Assembly (NCBI GenBank): GCA_025359125.1
Contig: JANYHI010000052.1
Coordinates: 1-64,000 of the forward strand
DNA length: 64,000 bases
Direction of reading: 5' to 3'
Source: Cytophagales bacterium
GTDB taxonomy: Bacteria; Bacteroidota; Bacteroidia; Cytophagales; Cyclobacteriaceae
The translations under genes were made by a program, and so were the position numbers. The notes beneath the pieces are model-generated. The model ran no database searches, had not been told where the DNA came from, and was given only the letters and a program-made list of their open reading frames with translations. Positions 1 to 8,825 of this stretch are shown here, piece after piece; position 1 is the first letter of the stretch, and each line of letters begins with the position of its first letter.

Positions 1-1076
1 TTAGAGATGTCAAATTCCTTCGCTCGCTTCAATGCGTTCTCTTTAAATTTTGGAAGATTATTTTTATCCAGCACGAAAAGCGACTTGCGTGTCATGTCTT
101 CTGTGTCGCCTACATTGCTCATAAAGCCTGTAACACCTTGAACATTTAATTCTGGTAAACCACCAGTGTTGGAGGAAATCACAGGCACCTCACACGCCAT
201 TGCTTCTAATGCAGCCAAGCCAAAACTTTCTTTTTCAGAAGGCATTAAAAATAAATCAGCAACAGATAATACTTCCTCCACGGCCTCTTGCTTTCCTAGA
301 AAACGAACTTCGTGTGTAATACCTAATTCCTGTGCTTGCTTCTCGGCCTTTGCTCTTTCAGGGCCATCGCCAATCATTAAAAGTTTGGCTGGTATTTCTT
401 TTTGAATATTATAAAAAACGTCCACTACATCTTTGATGCGCTTTACTTTTCTAAAATTAGAAGTGTGTACAATCAGCGCTTCGCCATTGGGGCAGATCGC
501 TTTTTTAAAATGGTCTTTCTTTTGTTTTTTAAATTTCTCTAGATCGATGAAGTTGGGGATTACTTCAATATTTCGTGTGATTTTAAAAAACTGATATGTT
601 TCTTTTTTAAGATCTTCTGATACGGAGGTTACGCCATCGGATTGATTGATGCTGAAAGTAACAACAGGTTCGTAAGAAGGATCTTTCCCAACAAGGGTAA
701 TATCTGTTCCGTGTAAAGTAGTTACTACTGGTATGTGAATGCCTTCGGTCTTTAAAATTTGCTTGGCCATGTAAGCAGCCGAAGCGTGCGGAATAGCATA
801 ATGAACGTGAAGTAAATCTAGTTTTTCGTTTTTCACCACACTTACCATTTTGCTGGCGAGGGCGAGTTCATAAGGCGCATATTCAAAAAGGGGGTACGAT
901 CTGAAATCCACCTCGTGATAAAATAAATTTTCGTTCAAAAAATCTAATCTGCTTGGCTGGCTATAAGTAATAAAATGAACCATGTGGCCTTCTTTGGCCA
1001 ACGCCTTACCTAACTCTGTGGCCACTACACCACTACCCCCAAATGTGGGATAACAAACAATTCCTATTTTCATCAT
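1..1076 (-). CDS. bshA: BshA, N-acetyl-alpha-D-glucosaminyl L-malate synthase (partial)
   Basis: This is a GT4-family glycosyltransferase that joins UDP-GlcNAc to L-malate in the first step of bacillithiol synthesis, in the cytoplasm. The N-terminus carries the BshA-type glycine loop (CYPTFGGSGVVATELG), followed by HVHYAIPHA and TTLHGTDITLVG, and in the C-terminal GT-B half by the sugar-nucleotide site (MPSEKESFGLAALEAMACEVPVI). About 358 residues are visible. BshA proteins are about 380 residues, so roughly 20 to 25 C-terminal residues lie beyond the window. The start is one of two adjacent ATG codons (1076 or 1073). No other bsh gene is in the window. The family call is secure from the motifs; a related GT4 enzyme is the only alternative. 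Confidence 0.9.
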   Translation of the reverse strand, partial: MMKIGIVCYPTFGGSGVVATELGKALAKEGHMVHFITYSQPSRLDFLNENLFYHEVDFRSYPLFEYAPYELALASKMVSVVKNEKLDLLHVHYAIPHASAAYMAKQILKTEGIHIPVVTTLHGTDITLVGKDPSYEPVVTFSINQSDGVTSVSEDLKKETYQFFKITRNIEVIPNFIDLEKFKKQKKDHFKKAICPNGEALIVHTSNFRKVKRIKDVVDVFYNIQKEIPAKLLMIGDGPERAKAEKQAQELGITHEVRFLGKQEAVEEVLSVADLFLMPSEKESFGLAALEAMACEVPVISSNTGGLPELNVQGVTGFMSNVGDTEDMTRKSLFVLDKNNLPKFKENALKRAKEFDIS

Positions 1077-1141
1077 ATTAATTACTCACTTGGTACTTCA
1101 ACCGATTTAGGGGCAATAAAGTTTAAATTGTTTTATCGGGT

Positions 1142-4100
1142 TCAATGCTTTTTCTGATTTTTAGAATATTCAAAAATAGACTGATAGATCACATCCTGAA
1201 TGCGTGGACGGATATTGGCATTTAATATTTTATTATTGGTCATAACGGGGTAAACCCGGTTGGAAAGAAATACATACACTATATTAAATTCGGGATCAAC
1301 CCAAATACTAGTGCCTGTAAAACCGGTGTGACCAAAAGTTTTGGGCGAAGCATAAATGGAGGTGGGACCGTTTGAATCGCCTATCACTGGTTTATCCCAT
1401 CCCAACCCTCTGCGACTGTCTGCGTATTGTTTTTCAGTAAATAGCTCTAGTGTTTCGGGCTTAAAAAATTGTTGTTTTCCATAGCGCCCTTTTTTTAACC
1501 ACATCTGTCCTAGCTTGGCCATGTCATTGGCGCTGCCGAATAAACCCGCATGACCCGCAATGCCTCCATGCATGGCAGCACCTTGGTCGTGAACATAACC
1601 TATCAAAAGTCGTCTTCTGAAAAGTTTGTCATTTTCGGTAGGCGCAATTAAAGATATATCAAACTTTTCTCTGGGTAAATAGCCGACAGTGTAAGCACCA
1701 ATGGGTTCATAAATATTTTTTTGTAAAAAATCTTGCATGGGCTGATTCAATATTTTCTCTGCCAAGTGTTGAAGTACATAGAAACCCATATCGCTATACC
1801 GATAATCGTAAGCGGTGCGTGGCACCTTCTCTCTTATTTTTGCCTTGATGATCCAGTGCCAAAGTGAATCTTTCATAGACTTGTGTGCGAATATGCTATC
1901 GGCTACCGGAAAAGGATACTCTTCACTTTTTTTGGTTTGATAATATTCTTTCATCAATGTAGAATCTTTTACAGTTTGTGCCCAGAACGGAAGAAAAGGC
2001 CACAAGCCTGCTTGGTGTGTGAGAATATCTTTAATGGTAAAATCTTTTTTATTGGATTCTTTAAGTTCGGGCAGGTAGACGGAATTTTTTTTATTGATAT
2101 CAATCAAACCTTTTTCGTGCATGAACATAACCGCCTGCAACGTGGCACTTACTTTAGTCATTGAGGCGAGATCATAAATGGCTTCATCCGTTACCGGAAT
2201 TTTTTTATCGTACGTAAACCAACCTGCGGACTGTTCATATACTACTTTTCCATCTTTAGCAATTAATACCTGGCAACCCGGTGTGGCACCTAAGTCGATT
2301 GCTTCTTGCATGATCGTTTTAATTTTCAAAAGCACTTGGCTATCCATACCTGCTAATTCGGGTAATGCATAACTCAAACGCGCGAGCGTATCAGTATTTA
2401 GGCCTTGATTAATTTTTAGATCATCGCCTATTGAAATGGGTAATTCACCTTTTGCAGATAGTGCGCCAAAAATGATTTGCGCAGTAATTTTTTGAGTTAA
2501 GTCATCATCAGAATAACTGGCAATTAAAGTGGAGTGGTGTTTGAAAAACTTGAGATCTTCGGGATCGCCAAAACTGCAAATAACTACACGATGGGTGAGC
2601 GCAAGTTTTTTTACGACAGATGCAAGTTGATGAGTCAATCCTTTTGCAGAAGGAAACAAGGCCAAGACAATATATGAAGCGTCTTTTATTTTCTGTCTCA
2701 GACCAAGAGTATCTTTTAATGACTGAACCGAGTGCTTTTTAAAATCGGCATACTTAGAAAGGTAATGATTGAATTCGTTGACTTCACTTTTGCCAATGCT
2801 GATAGAAGCGAACGAATTATTTTCAAATGAAGCAATCGGAATGAGCGACTCAGAATTGTTGAGAAGAGTAGGAGAGGCCTCAGCTAATTGATATTGGAGC
2901 ACTTTTGCATTCGCAGAGTTCAACCTTTGTGGAATGCTATCGGCATCTACTAATTTATTTTGAGATAAACCTGCATCGAATTTGGCGCTCAATATTTTTT
3001 TGACAGACGTGTCTAATTGAGCTTTTAATTTGGGGTTATTTTTTAGGGTCTTTGAAATTTTTTTGATGCTAGTTGATAGATTTATTGGATCAACTAAAAG
3101 ATCGTTACCAATTTCAAAAGCCAAACGTTCGGCCTCACCTGCTTTTGTCTTATTACTCACTTTCCTAAAATAAGGCATCTCGGCAATGACCAAACCTTTG
3201 AAGCCTAGTTTGGTTTTAATGAGCTCGGTAACAAAAACATCAGATACAGGAACGAGAACAGGTTTCTTTTTTCCGGGTATCACATAATCGAGGTGCGAAG
3301 TTACAATGCCGTTTACGCCACTTTCAATTAATTTTTGAAATGGATAAAAACTGATTGTGTCAAGTTTGTTGATATTGAACACAATGGAGCTGTCTTTAAT
3401 AGCTAGGTGGCGGTCTTTTTTTTGGTTGGTGAGATGTTTAGCTGCAGCAAGTATTTTTTCACTTTGCAAGCCTTTTATAAACTGAATGGATTTGGCTGTT
3501 ACTTTCTCTTTATCATCACTAAAGTATCTTAGCGTAGTTGGATAGAGATCATCATCAATATTTATATCGGCATTGGGTGCAAAGTTGAGATGAAGACCAA
3601 GTATCTTCATTTGTCTGCCTATTTCTTTACCTGCTGCAAATACTAGACTGTCGTTGTGAATAGAGCCCAGCTGAAGAGGTTTGGCAAAACTCATGGTGCT
3701 ATCAAGGCTTTGCTCCAACCCCCACTCTGCATTGATGGCCGTGAGTAGTGGAGTTTTAGAAGCTGCCTGCAATCTATTCAATAAGGCAACGTGACTAACC
3801 GGGCCGCCTCGCGTTATTAGAATGCTGCCGGGTTTGAGTTTTTTTATTTGAGAGATTAGAAGTTCTTGTTCTGCTTTGGAAGAATAAGAAGAAATGGGAA
3901 GCATAAACAACTGACTTATTTTTTCATTCGTGCTTAGCTTTTGGAAAACACTATCTACCCATTGTTGTTTTGTATTTTGGGCGATGGAAAAAATGGGAGT
4001 AAGTAACCAAAAGTAAAGCAATACACTAAGGGGTAGCAATCGGCCTGGCCTGCCTGCCGAACAGGCAGGGATAGTAGCGTAAAGCCTACTGAGGCTGAGC

Positions 4101-4210
4101 CCGAGATAAGGCGTGTTGGCAAAGCCGAGATAGCTATCAGCAAATAGCCCAAGCCGATGGGAGGCCGCCATCGAATTTGGATAACAATTAGCTAAAACTT
4201 TTTTGAACAT
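1142..4210 (-). CDS. Exported GH3-like (NagZ-type) / serine beta-lactamase-like fusion protein
   Basis: Two enzyme modules are fused. Residues about 85 to 410 align with the GH3/NagZ beta-N-acetylglucosaminidase barrel, 430 to 600 with the GH3 C-terminal domain, and 625 to 1015 form a penicillin-binding-protein/beta-lactamase-like serine hydrolase with SMTK (Ser683, Lys686), a YSD motif and HTG. Such fusions are common in Bacteroidota and are thought to act on peptidoglycan in the periplasm. The GH3 half looks degenerate: the KHFPGHGDTD motif is replaced by KHLTNQKKDRH (from residue 258) and the nucleophile Asp position holds Glu344 (VIAEM). The start is uncertain. A signal-peptide-like stretch (LLPLSVLLYFWLL, 58 to 70) lies 57 residues in, and the preceding codons overlap a palindromic repeat; a TTG at about 4039 could be the true start. 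It is transcribed towards bshA. Confidence 0.85.
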   Translation of the reverse strand: MFKKVLANCYPNSMAASHRLGLFADSYLGFANTPYLGLSLSRLYATIPACSAGRPGRLLPLSVLLYFWLLTPIFSIAQNTKQQWVDSVFQKLSTNEKISQLFMLPISSYSSKAEQELLISQIKKLKPGSILITRGGPVSHVALLNRLQAASKTPLLTAINAEWGLEQSLDSTMSFAKPLQLGSIHNDSLVFAAGKEIGRQMKILGLHLNFAPNADINIDDDLYPTTLRYFSDDKEKVTAKSIQFIKGLQSEKILAAAKHLTNQKKDRHLAIKDSSIVFNINKLDTISFYPFQKLIESGVNGIVTSHLDYVIPGKKKPVLVPVSDVFVTELIKTKLGFKGLVIAEMPYFRKVSNKTKAGEAERLAFEIGNDLLVDPINLSTSIKKISKTLKNNPKLKAQLDTSVKKILSAKFDAGLSQNKLVDADSIPQRLNSANAKVLQYQLAEASPTLLNNSESLIPIASFENNSFASISIGKSEVNEFNHYLSKYADFKKHSVQSLKDTLGLRQKIKDASYIVLALFPSAKGLTHQLASVVKKLALTHRVVICSFGDPEDLKFFKHHSTLIASYSDDDLTQKITAQIIFGALSAKGELPISIGDDLKINQGLNTDTLARLSYALPELAGMDSQVLLKIKTIMQEAIDLGATPGCQVLIAKDGKVVYEQSAGWFTYDKKIPVTDEAIYDLASMTKVSATLQAVMFMHEKGLIDINKKNSVYLPELKESNKKDFTIKDILTHQAGLWPFLPFWAQTVKDSTLMKEYYQTKKSEEYPFPVADSIFAHKSMKDSLWHWIIKAKIREKVPRTAYDYRYSDMGFYVLQHLAEKILNQPMQDFLQKNIYEPIGAYTVGYLPREKFDISLIAPTENDKLFRRRLLIGYVHDQGAAMHGGIAGHAGLFGSANDMAKLGQMWLKKGRYGKQQFFKPETLELFTEKQYADSRRGLGWDKPVIGDSNGPTSIYASPKTFGHTGFTGTSIWVDPEFNIVYVFLSNRVYPVMTNNKILNANIRPRIQDVIYQSIFEYSKNQKKH
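4040..4170 (-). repeat. Dispersed repeat copy A with CCTGCCTG palindrome
   Basis: On the minus strand this stretch begins near GGCGGCC and continues through TCGGGCTCA and ACGCTACTATCCC, then ends in a perfect 8-bp hairpin, CCTGCCTG-ccgaa-CAGGCAGG (about 4049 to 4069). The same ordered blocks (GGCGGCC, TCGGGCTCA, ACGCTccATCCC) occur at 45313 to 45400, and part of the family occurs at 37108 to 37160. It is GC-richer than its surroundings and lies across the predicted 5' end of the GH3-like gene. Boundaries are approximate. Confidence 0.55.
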
Positions 4211-4228
4211 TAGGCCGTTTGGTTTTTG

Positions 4229-4236
4229 TAACTTTG
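4229..4236 (+). promoter_or_regulatory. Possible promoter -7 element (TAACTTTG)
   Basis: TAACTTTG matches the Bacteroidota -7 consensus TAnnTTTG and lies 45 bases before the start of the small membrane-protein gene at 4281. No TTG is found at exactly 19 bases upstream; one occurs at 23. The match is therefore partial. Confidence 0.4.
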
Positions 4237-4280
4237 CCGTGGCGAAGCTACTCGTGATTTAGCTCAAATAAAAAAGGACT

Positions 4281-4655
4281 ATGAAGATAATCTCCCTGTT
4301 TACCAAAGCACCGCAGCATCAGCGCTTCAGCTATAAACCTCGCTATTATAACCCGCAAAAGGATGAGATGAAGGAGCGCGAAGAACGGATTAGGAAAGAG
4401 CTTGAGCGCGAACGTGGGTTGGTTGAAAGTGACGGTAATTATAAGTCAAGAATTGCGGGTTCTTTTCAGGCGGCACGTAAGCGCTCTAAACCTGCGGCAG
4501 AAACGAATGCTGTATTATTGCGCTTTGGCGTTCTCTTGTTTATATCCTTGTTGTTGATAGCGGTTTTTCAATGGGGCAAAGTTGCATTGTATGGTGGCTT
4601 GGCTATTGTGCCGTTTTACCTATACATGAAGTTTAAAGATTTTAAGAAAGGTTAA
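4281..4655 (+). CDS. Small membrane protein of unknown function, upstream of mutL
   Basis: This 124-residue protein has a basic and charged N-terminal half (FSYKPRYYNPQKDEM, then an E/R/K-rich helix at residues 30 to 47) and two hydrophobic segments at about 78 to 97 and 100 to 116, ending in a lysine-rich tail. That predicts a cytoplasmic N-terminal domain anchored by a helical hairpin. I know no function for it. It stands just before mutL on the same strand, separated by 95 bases that contain a short repeat, so co-transcription is possible but not required. The ATG start lies behind a plausible TAACTTTG element. The length, the codon use and the position between an oppositely directed gene and mutL make it a real gene. 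Confidence 0.8.
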   Translation: MKIISLFTKAPQHQRFSYKPRYYNPQKDEMKEREERIRKELERERGLVESDGNYKSRIAGSFQAARKRSKPAAETNAVLLRFGVLLFISLLLIAVFQWGKVALYGGLAIVPFYLYMKFKDFKKG

Positions 4656-4745
4656 TAGTTAATTGTGATCAGTTATCAGAGCCTCTCAACTTTTATTTTA
4701 CCATCCATTAACTGATAGCAGATAACTTACTGCTGTTAACCAAAC
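4656..4745. repeat. TTAAC/GATAAC-rich intergenic repeat, copy 1
   Basis: The interval before mutL is made of short TTAA, TTATCAG and GATAAC units. The 19-base stretch at 4708 to 4726 (TTAACTGATAGCAGATAAC) recurs with one mismatch at 33888 to 33906, just before rpmJ. This is a low-complexity intergenic repeat family of unknown function. Confidence 0.6.
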
Positions 4746-4750
4746 CAAAA

Positions 4751-6556
4751 ATGCCTGACATCATTAAACTTCTTCCCGATTCCATCGCTAACCAAATTGC
4801 AGCGGGCGAGGTGGTACAGCGACCTGCTTCGGCAGTGAAGGAGCTGATGGAAAATTCTATTGATGCTGGAGCTACTGAAATTAAATTAATTGTAAAGGAA
4901 GCTGGCAAGGTGTTGATTCAAGTGATTGACAACGGCCAGGGCATGAGCGAAACAGATGCGCGTATGAGTTTGGAAAGGCATGCCACTTCTAAAATACGCA
5001 CAGCAGAAGATTTGTTTAAGTTGCGTACGATGGGTTTTCGTGGAGAGGCGCTGGCTTCTATTGCTGCGGTTTCGCAATTGGAAATTAAAACGCGGCAACC
5101 TCAAAATGATTTGGGTACTTCCATTGTAGTGGAAGGATCGGAAGTGAAGAAGCAGGATCCCATTGCTTGCGAAGTGGGTACGAGCATCAGCATCAAAAAT
5201 TTATTTTACAACATCCCTGCCCGTAGAAATTTCTTGAAATCAAATCCGATTGAAATGCGCCATATTATGGACGAGTTTCATCGGTTGGCGTTGGCCAATC
5301 CGGAAATCACTTTTTCACTTATACAAGGAGATGAATTAATTTATGAGTTAACTCCAGGAAAACTGAGTCAACGGATCGTGTCACTATTTGGAAAAGGATA
5401 TCAGCAACAATTAGCAGCAGCACAAGAAGAAACAGATCTGGTAAAAATTACAGGTTATGTAGGAAGGCCTGAGGCGGCCAGAAAGACGAGAGGCGAACAA
5501 TTTATTTTTGTTAACCAGCGATTTGTTAGAAACAATTATTTAGGCCACGCAATATCAAGTGCATACGAAGGCTTATTACCCGATGGAAATTTTCCGTTTT
5601 ATGTTTTGTTTATTGAGATAGACCCCAAGCACATTGACGTAAACGTTCATCCGACAAAAACAGAAATTAAATTTGATGATGAGCGTGCAGTGTACGGTGT
5701 TATGTGGTCGGCTGTAAGGCAAGCGTTAAGTGTTCATCATCTGGCACCTGCCCTTGACTTTTATGCAGACGTTAATCTTACCTCTAAACTTTCTAGTCAA
5801 GGATTAAATAAAGAAACCTATTTTGATGAACAGTTTGGTTCGGCTTTGTTTAAATCGAATTTACAGAATTGGGAAAAGGTTTTTGAAGAAGAAAGTAACT
5901 CACGTCTTTTTGATAAAGTAGAATCTACCGGTACCAAAGAATTGAGGTTTGAAAGTGCTATGAATCAAACGAGTAGCCTGATTCAATCGGAGGGTGAAAC
6001 TAGCTCGTTTCAACTCTTTCAAAAATATATTATACGGGCCACTAGAAATGGTTTGATGATTATCGATCAACAAGCAGCACACGAGCGTGTATTGTTCGAG
6101 AAATACATGAGTCAACTAAAAGGTAATCCGGGTAATAGTCAACAAAGTTTGTTTCCGCAAACGGTAAGTTTTTCCGCAGCAGATTTTGCTTTGTTGATGG
6201 AAATGGAAAGAGAAATTGTAGCATTGGGTTTCCGATTTGAAGTATTTGGTAAAAATGCTTTGTTAATTTCAGGTTCTCCGGCCAATGTTTCAGGAAATGA
6301 AAAAGAACTGTTGGAAGGATTGCTAGAGCAGTTTAAAAAGAACCAAACAGAGCTCCATATTCCTTTGCAAGAAAACCTAGCTAGGGCATTAGCTAGAAGA
6401 ACCAGCATAAAAGCCGGACAAAAATTACTGACAGAAGAGATAGAGGGACTAGTAGGTGGATTATTTTCTTGCTCCACACCCAACTATTCCCCGGAAGGGA
6501 AGCCAACATTTTTTACTTTTGACTCGTCTAAGCTAGACAGTTATTTTAATCGCTAA
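4751..6556 (+). CDS. mutL: DNA mismatch repair protein MutL
   Basis: MutL couples mismatch recognition by MutS to strand incision and excision. The N-terminal GHKL ATPase motifs are all present: ENSIDAGAT (about residues 34 to 42), DNGQGM, and TMGFRGEALASI. After a variable linker the C-terminal domain carries DQQAAHERVLFE, the DQHA(x)2E(x)4E endonuclease motif with Gln in place of His, plus a late SPEGKP element matching the C-terminal metal-site region of nicking MutL proteins. This agrees with a methyl-independent repair system, as expected in Bacteroidota, where MutL itself is the nickase. The length of 601 residues is normal. The downstream rhomboid gene starts 8 bases after the stop, so the genes probably form a unit. 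Confidence 0.97.
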   Translation: MPDIIKLLPDSIANQIAAGEVVQRPASAVKELMENSIDAGATEIKLIVKEAGKVLIQVIDNGQGMSETDARMSLERHATSKIRTAEDLFKLRTMGFRGEALASIAAVSQLEIKTRQPQNDLGTSIVVEGSEVKKQDPIACEVGTSISIKNLFYNIPARRNFLKSNPIEMRHIMDEFHRLALANPEITFSLIQGDELIYELTPGKLSQRIVSLFGKGYQQQLAAAQEETDLVKITGYVGRPEAARKTRGEQFIFVNQRFVRNNYLGHAISSAYEGLLPDGNFPFYVLFIEIDPKHIDVNVHPTKTEIKFDDERAVYGVMWSAVRQALSVHHLAPALDFYADVNLTSKLSSQGLNKETYFDEQFGSALFKSNLQNWEKVFEEESNSRLFDKVESTGTKELRFESAMNQTSSLIQSEGETSSFQLFQKYIIRATRNGLMIIDQQAAHERVLFEKYMSQLKGNPGNSQQSLFPQTVSFSAADFALLMEMEREIVALGFRFEVFGKNALLISGSPANVSGNEKELLEGLLEQFKKNQTELHIPLQENLARALARRTSIKAGQKLLTEEIEGLVGGLFSCSTPNYSPEGKPTFFTFDSSKLDSYFNR

Positions 6557-6564
6557 TAGTTATC

Positions 6565-7149
6565 ATGTTTAATATTACTCCGCTTGTACGCACTTTAATC
6601 ATTATTAATGTTGGTGTGTTTTTAATGCAGAATTTGCTTTCTAATTTATACGTAACAGAATACTTGTCGCTGTGGCCGTTAGACTCTGGCCTGTTTAGAC
6701 CTTACCAAGTTTTTACATACATGTTTGCACATGGAGGATTTGGTCACATTTTTTTTAACATGTTGGCGTTTGCCTCCTTTGCACCTGTACTAGAATCTTA
6801 TTGGGGAGACAAGAAGTTTTTACTCTTCTACATTGCAACAGGTATTGGGGCAGGAATAATTTATGCTGGAGTAAATTATTTCTTTCCCGGTGGAGGAAAC
6901 GGAGGCTACATGTTAGGTGCATCAGGGGCTCTGTATGGAATATTGATGGCATTTGGTATGCTTTTTCCTAATTTAGAGTTGATGCTATTATTTCCACCCA
7001 TACCTATTAAAGCAAAATATATGGTTTTTTTGATGGGCTTTATTACTTATGCAATGGATAGATCTGGCACAGTGGCTCACTTGGCTCACTTCGGAGGAGC
7101 CTTCGTAGCATTTTTAATTATAAGTTATTGGCGTATGCAGGGGAAATAA
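6565..7149 (+). CDS. Rhomboid-family intramembrane serine protease (first of a pair)
   Basis: This 194-residue polytopic protein has the rhomboid signature: HIFFNM in the second helix (His61, Asn65), GASG with catalytic Ser120, and AHLAHFGG with catalytic His172. About six membrane helices fit the length, which is the minimal rhomboid core without extra domains. Rhomboids cleave single-pass membrane proteins within the bilayer; the substrate here is unknown. It follows mutL by 8 bases and precedes a second rhomboid gene by 27 bases, an arrangement I associate with Bacteroidota. Confidence 0.93.
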   Translation: MFNITPLVRTLIIINVGVFLMQNLLSNLYVTEYLSLWPLDSGLFRPYQVFTYMFAHGGFGHIFFNMLAFASFAPVLESYWGDKKFLLFYIATGIGAGIIYAGVNYFFPGGGNGGYMLGASGALYGILMAFGMLFPNLELMLLFPPIPIKAKYMVFLMGFITYAMDRSGTVAHLAHFGGAFVAFLIISYWRMQGK

Positions 7150-7176
7150 TTTTTTTGATTGTAACAGTGAAATCTT

Positions 7177-8073
7177 GTGTTAGACGAATTTAAGAACGCG
7201 TTTCAAAAACCCAACAATGCCCATGTGCAATTGATCATCATTAACGTGGTGGTGTTTATCGCATTGGGTATTATGATGGTAATTTCTGAGATCGGAGGAT
7301 TCTCTTCTTTTTTTGACGCCATCCACACGCAATTTCAAATTCCCGCAAGGCTCTCTAGTTTTGTTACTCGCCCCTGGACGTTATTAACTTATGCTTTTGC
7401 CCACGATTTATCGGGCATCTTTCATATCCTTTTCAACATGATAACCTTGTATTGGTTTGGAAAATTATTTGTTGAATACTTAGGTAGCGATAAGCTGGTG
7501 GCTGTTTATGTGTTGGGTGCAATTGCTGGAGGCTTGTTTTATTTATTGTCTTACAATTCAATTCCTTATTTTGTAGAACGCTCTGCCACTAGTCAGATTG
7601 TGATGGTGGGTGCTTCCGCAAGTATCAACGCCATTGTGGTGGCCGCTGCAACATTGCTTCCTGATTATACTTTCTTCTTGTTATTTTTTGGCGCAGTGAG
7701 AATAAAATACATTGCAGGGGTAATCGTATTTCTTTCTTTTTTAGGAACGATTGGCTCCAATGCGGGTGGAAACATTGCTCACCTAGGCGGAGCGTTGATG
7801 GGTTTTATTTATATCAAACAATTGCAGGCCGGAATAAATTGGGGTGGTTGGCTAACCATTACCATTGATTGGTTCAAGAGTTTATTTCAGGCAAGACCTA
7901 ATGTAAAAGTTACCTACCGAAAGGAGGATGCGAAAGCGAAAAAAACTTCGGTGGGCTTTAGTAAAGCTTCGCAAGATGAGATTGACGCCATTCTAGATAA
8001 AATTTCAGATAAAGGCTACGAGAGTCTTTCTAAAGAGGAAAAGGAAAAACTTTTTAATGCGAGTAAGAAGTAA
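7177..8073 (+). CDS. Rhomboid-family intramembrane serine protease (second of a pair)
   Basis: This 298-residue protein starts at GTG. It has a rhomboid core with HILFNM, a serine motif GASASI (Ser147, so GxSA rather than GxSG), and AHLGG with His202. Unlike its neighbour it has a C-terminal cytoplasmic tail of about 75 residues rich in Lys and Glu (ending in LSKEEKEKLFNASKK). The tail is a usual feature of this second Bacteroidota rhomboid type. Catalytic residues look intact, so activity is likely, but the substrate is unknown. No nearby in-frame ATG gives a better start. Confidence 0.9.
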   Translation: MLDEFKNAFQKPNNAHVQLIIINVVVFIALGIMMVISEIGGFSSFFDAIHTQFQIPARLSSFVTRPWTLLTYAFAHDLSGIFHILFNMITLYWFGKLFVEYLGSDKLVAVYVLGAIAGGLFYLLSYNSIPYFVERSATSQIVMVGASASINAIVVAAATLLPDYTFFLLFFGAVRIKYIAGVIVFLSFLGTIGSNAGGNIAHLGGALMGFIYIKQLQAGINWGGWLTITIDWFKSLFQARPNVKVTYRKEDAKAKKTSVGFSKASQDEIDAILDKISDKGYESLSKEEKEKLFNASKK

Positions 8074-8143
8074 ACTAAAATATAAATTATGTTTTTTATT
8101 TCCTTACAAACGTAGTTAAACTCAAAACCAGCAGTTTTTTCAT

Positions 8144-8722
8144 ATGATAAATTTTGAGAAACTAGGTCTCTTGAAAATAATAGGGCAGATTTACCCTGTA
8201 TCAGATTTGTTGCAGAACGATTTGATACAATATGTGAAAGTGGAAGCAATTCCTAGAAAGACCTATCTCTTGAAAGACGGAGATATTTTTCAACGGATGT
8301 ATTTTATTGAAAAAGGCTTGGCGCGTGCCTATTATTTTGATGATGGCAAAGAGAACACTTCATGGTTCATGAAAGAGGGAGACTTCATCATCTCAGTCAA
8401 TAGTTTTTACAGGCAACAACCAAGTCAAGAAAACATACAATTGTTGGAAGATTCCGTGATGGCTTCCATCTCCTATGAAGACCTGCAACACCTGTATCTA
8501 AAACATTTGGAGTTTAATATTATTAGCCGAGTGCTGACGGAACATTATTATTCATTGAGTGAAGAGCGCCTGTTTGCCATGCGGCAATCGTCTGTAAAGC
8601 ACAGGTATGATTACTTTATGACTCACTACCCCGATTTGGTAAATCGCGTGTCATCAAAACAAGTTGCTTCTTTTTTGCGCACCAGCCCTGAGAGCATCAG
8701 CCGCCTGCGAGCCCAACGTTAA
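8144..8722 (+). CDS. Crp/Fnr-family transcriptional regulator
   Basis: The 192-residue protein has a cyclic-nucleotide-binding-like beta-roll at residues about 20 to 110 (containing GDIFQRMYFIEKGLARAYYF and WFMKEGDFIISV) and a C-terminal helix-turn-helix (SSKQVASFLRTSPESISRLR). Such short Bacteroidota Crp relatives usually lack the canonical cAMP-contact residues, so the ligand is unknown. It is a stand-alone gene followed by a strong inverted repeat at 8733 to 8773 and then by the lipoprotein gene at 8826, which it might control; that link is inference from position only. Confidence 0.88.
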   Translation: MINFEKLGLLKIIGQIYPVSDLLQNDLIQYVKVEAIPRKTYLLKDGDIFQRMYFIEKGLARAYYFDDGKENTSWFMKEGDFIISVNSFYRQQPSQENIQLLEDSVMASISYEDLQHLYLKHLEFNIISRVLTEHYYSLSEERLFAMRQSSVKHRYDYFMTHYPDLVNRVSSKQVASFLRTSPESISRLRAQR

Positions 8723-8732
8723 CGCATTGTTA

Positions 8733-8773
8733 TTGACGTGCATCAAGAAATTCAAGATCTTGATGTACGTCAA
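8733..8773. promoter_or_regulatory. 15-bp inverted repeat (operator or terminator)
   Basis: TTGACGTGCATCAAG at 8733 to 8747 pairs with CTTGATGTACGTCAA at 8759 to 8773 with one mismatch, around an 11-base spacer. It begins 10 bases after the Crp-like gene ends and is followed by a T-rich stretch (GGTTTTGGTTTTTTG). It may be the terminator of that gene, or an operator controlling the lipoprotein gene at 8826. Confidence 0.6.
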
Positions 8774-8825
8774 GTGGTTTTGGTTTTTTGTTTGCCTAAG
8801 TTTAAATTATTAAAAAAGCAAAGTC

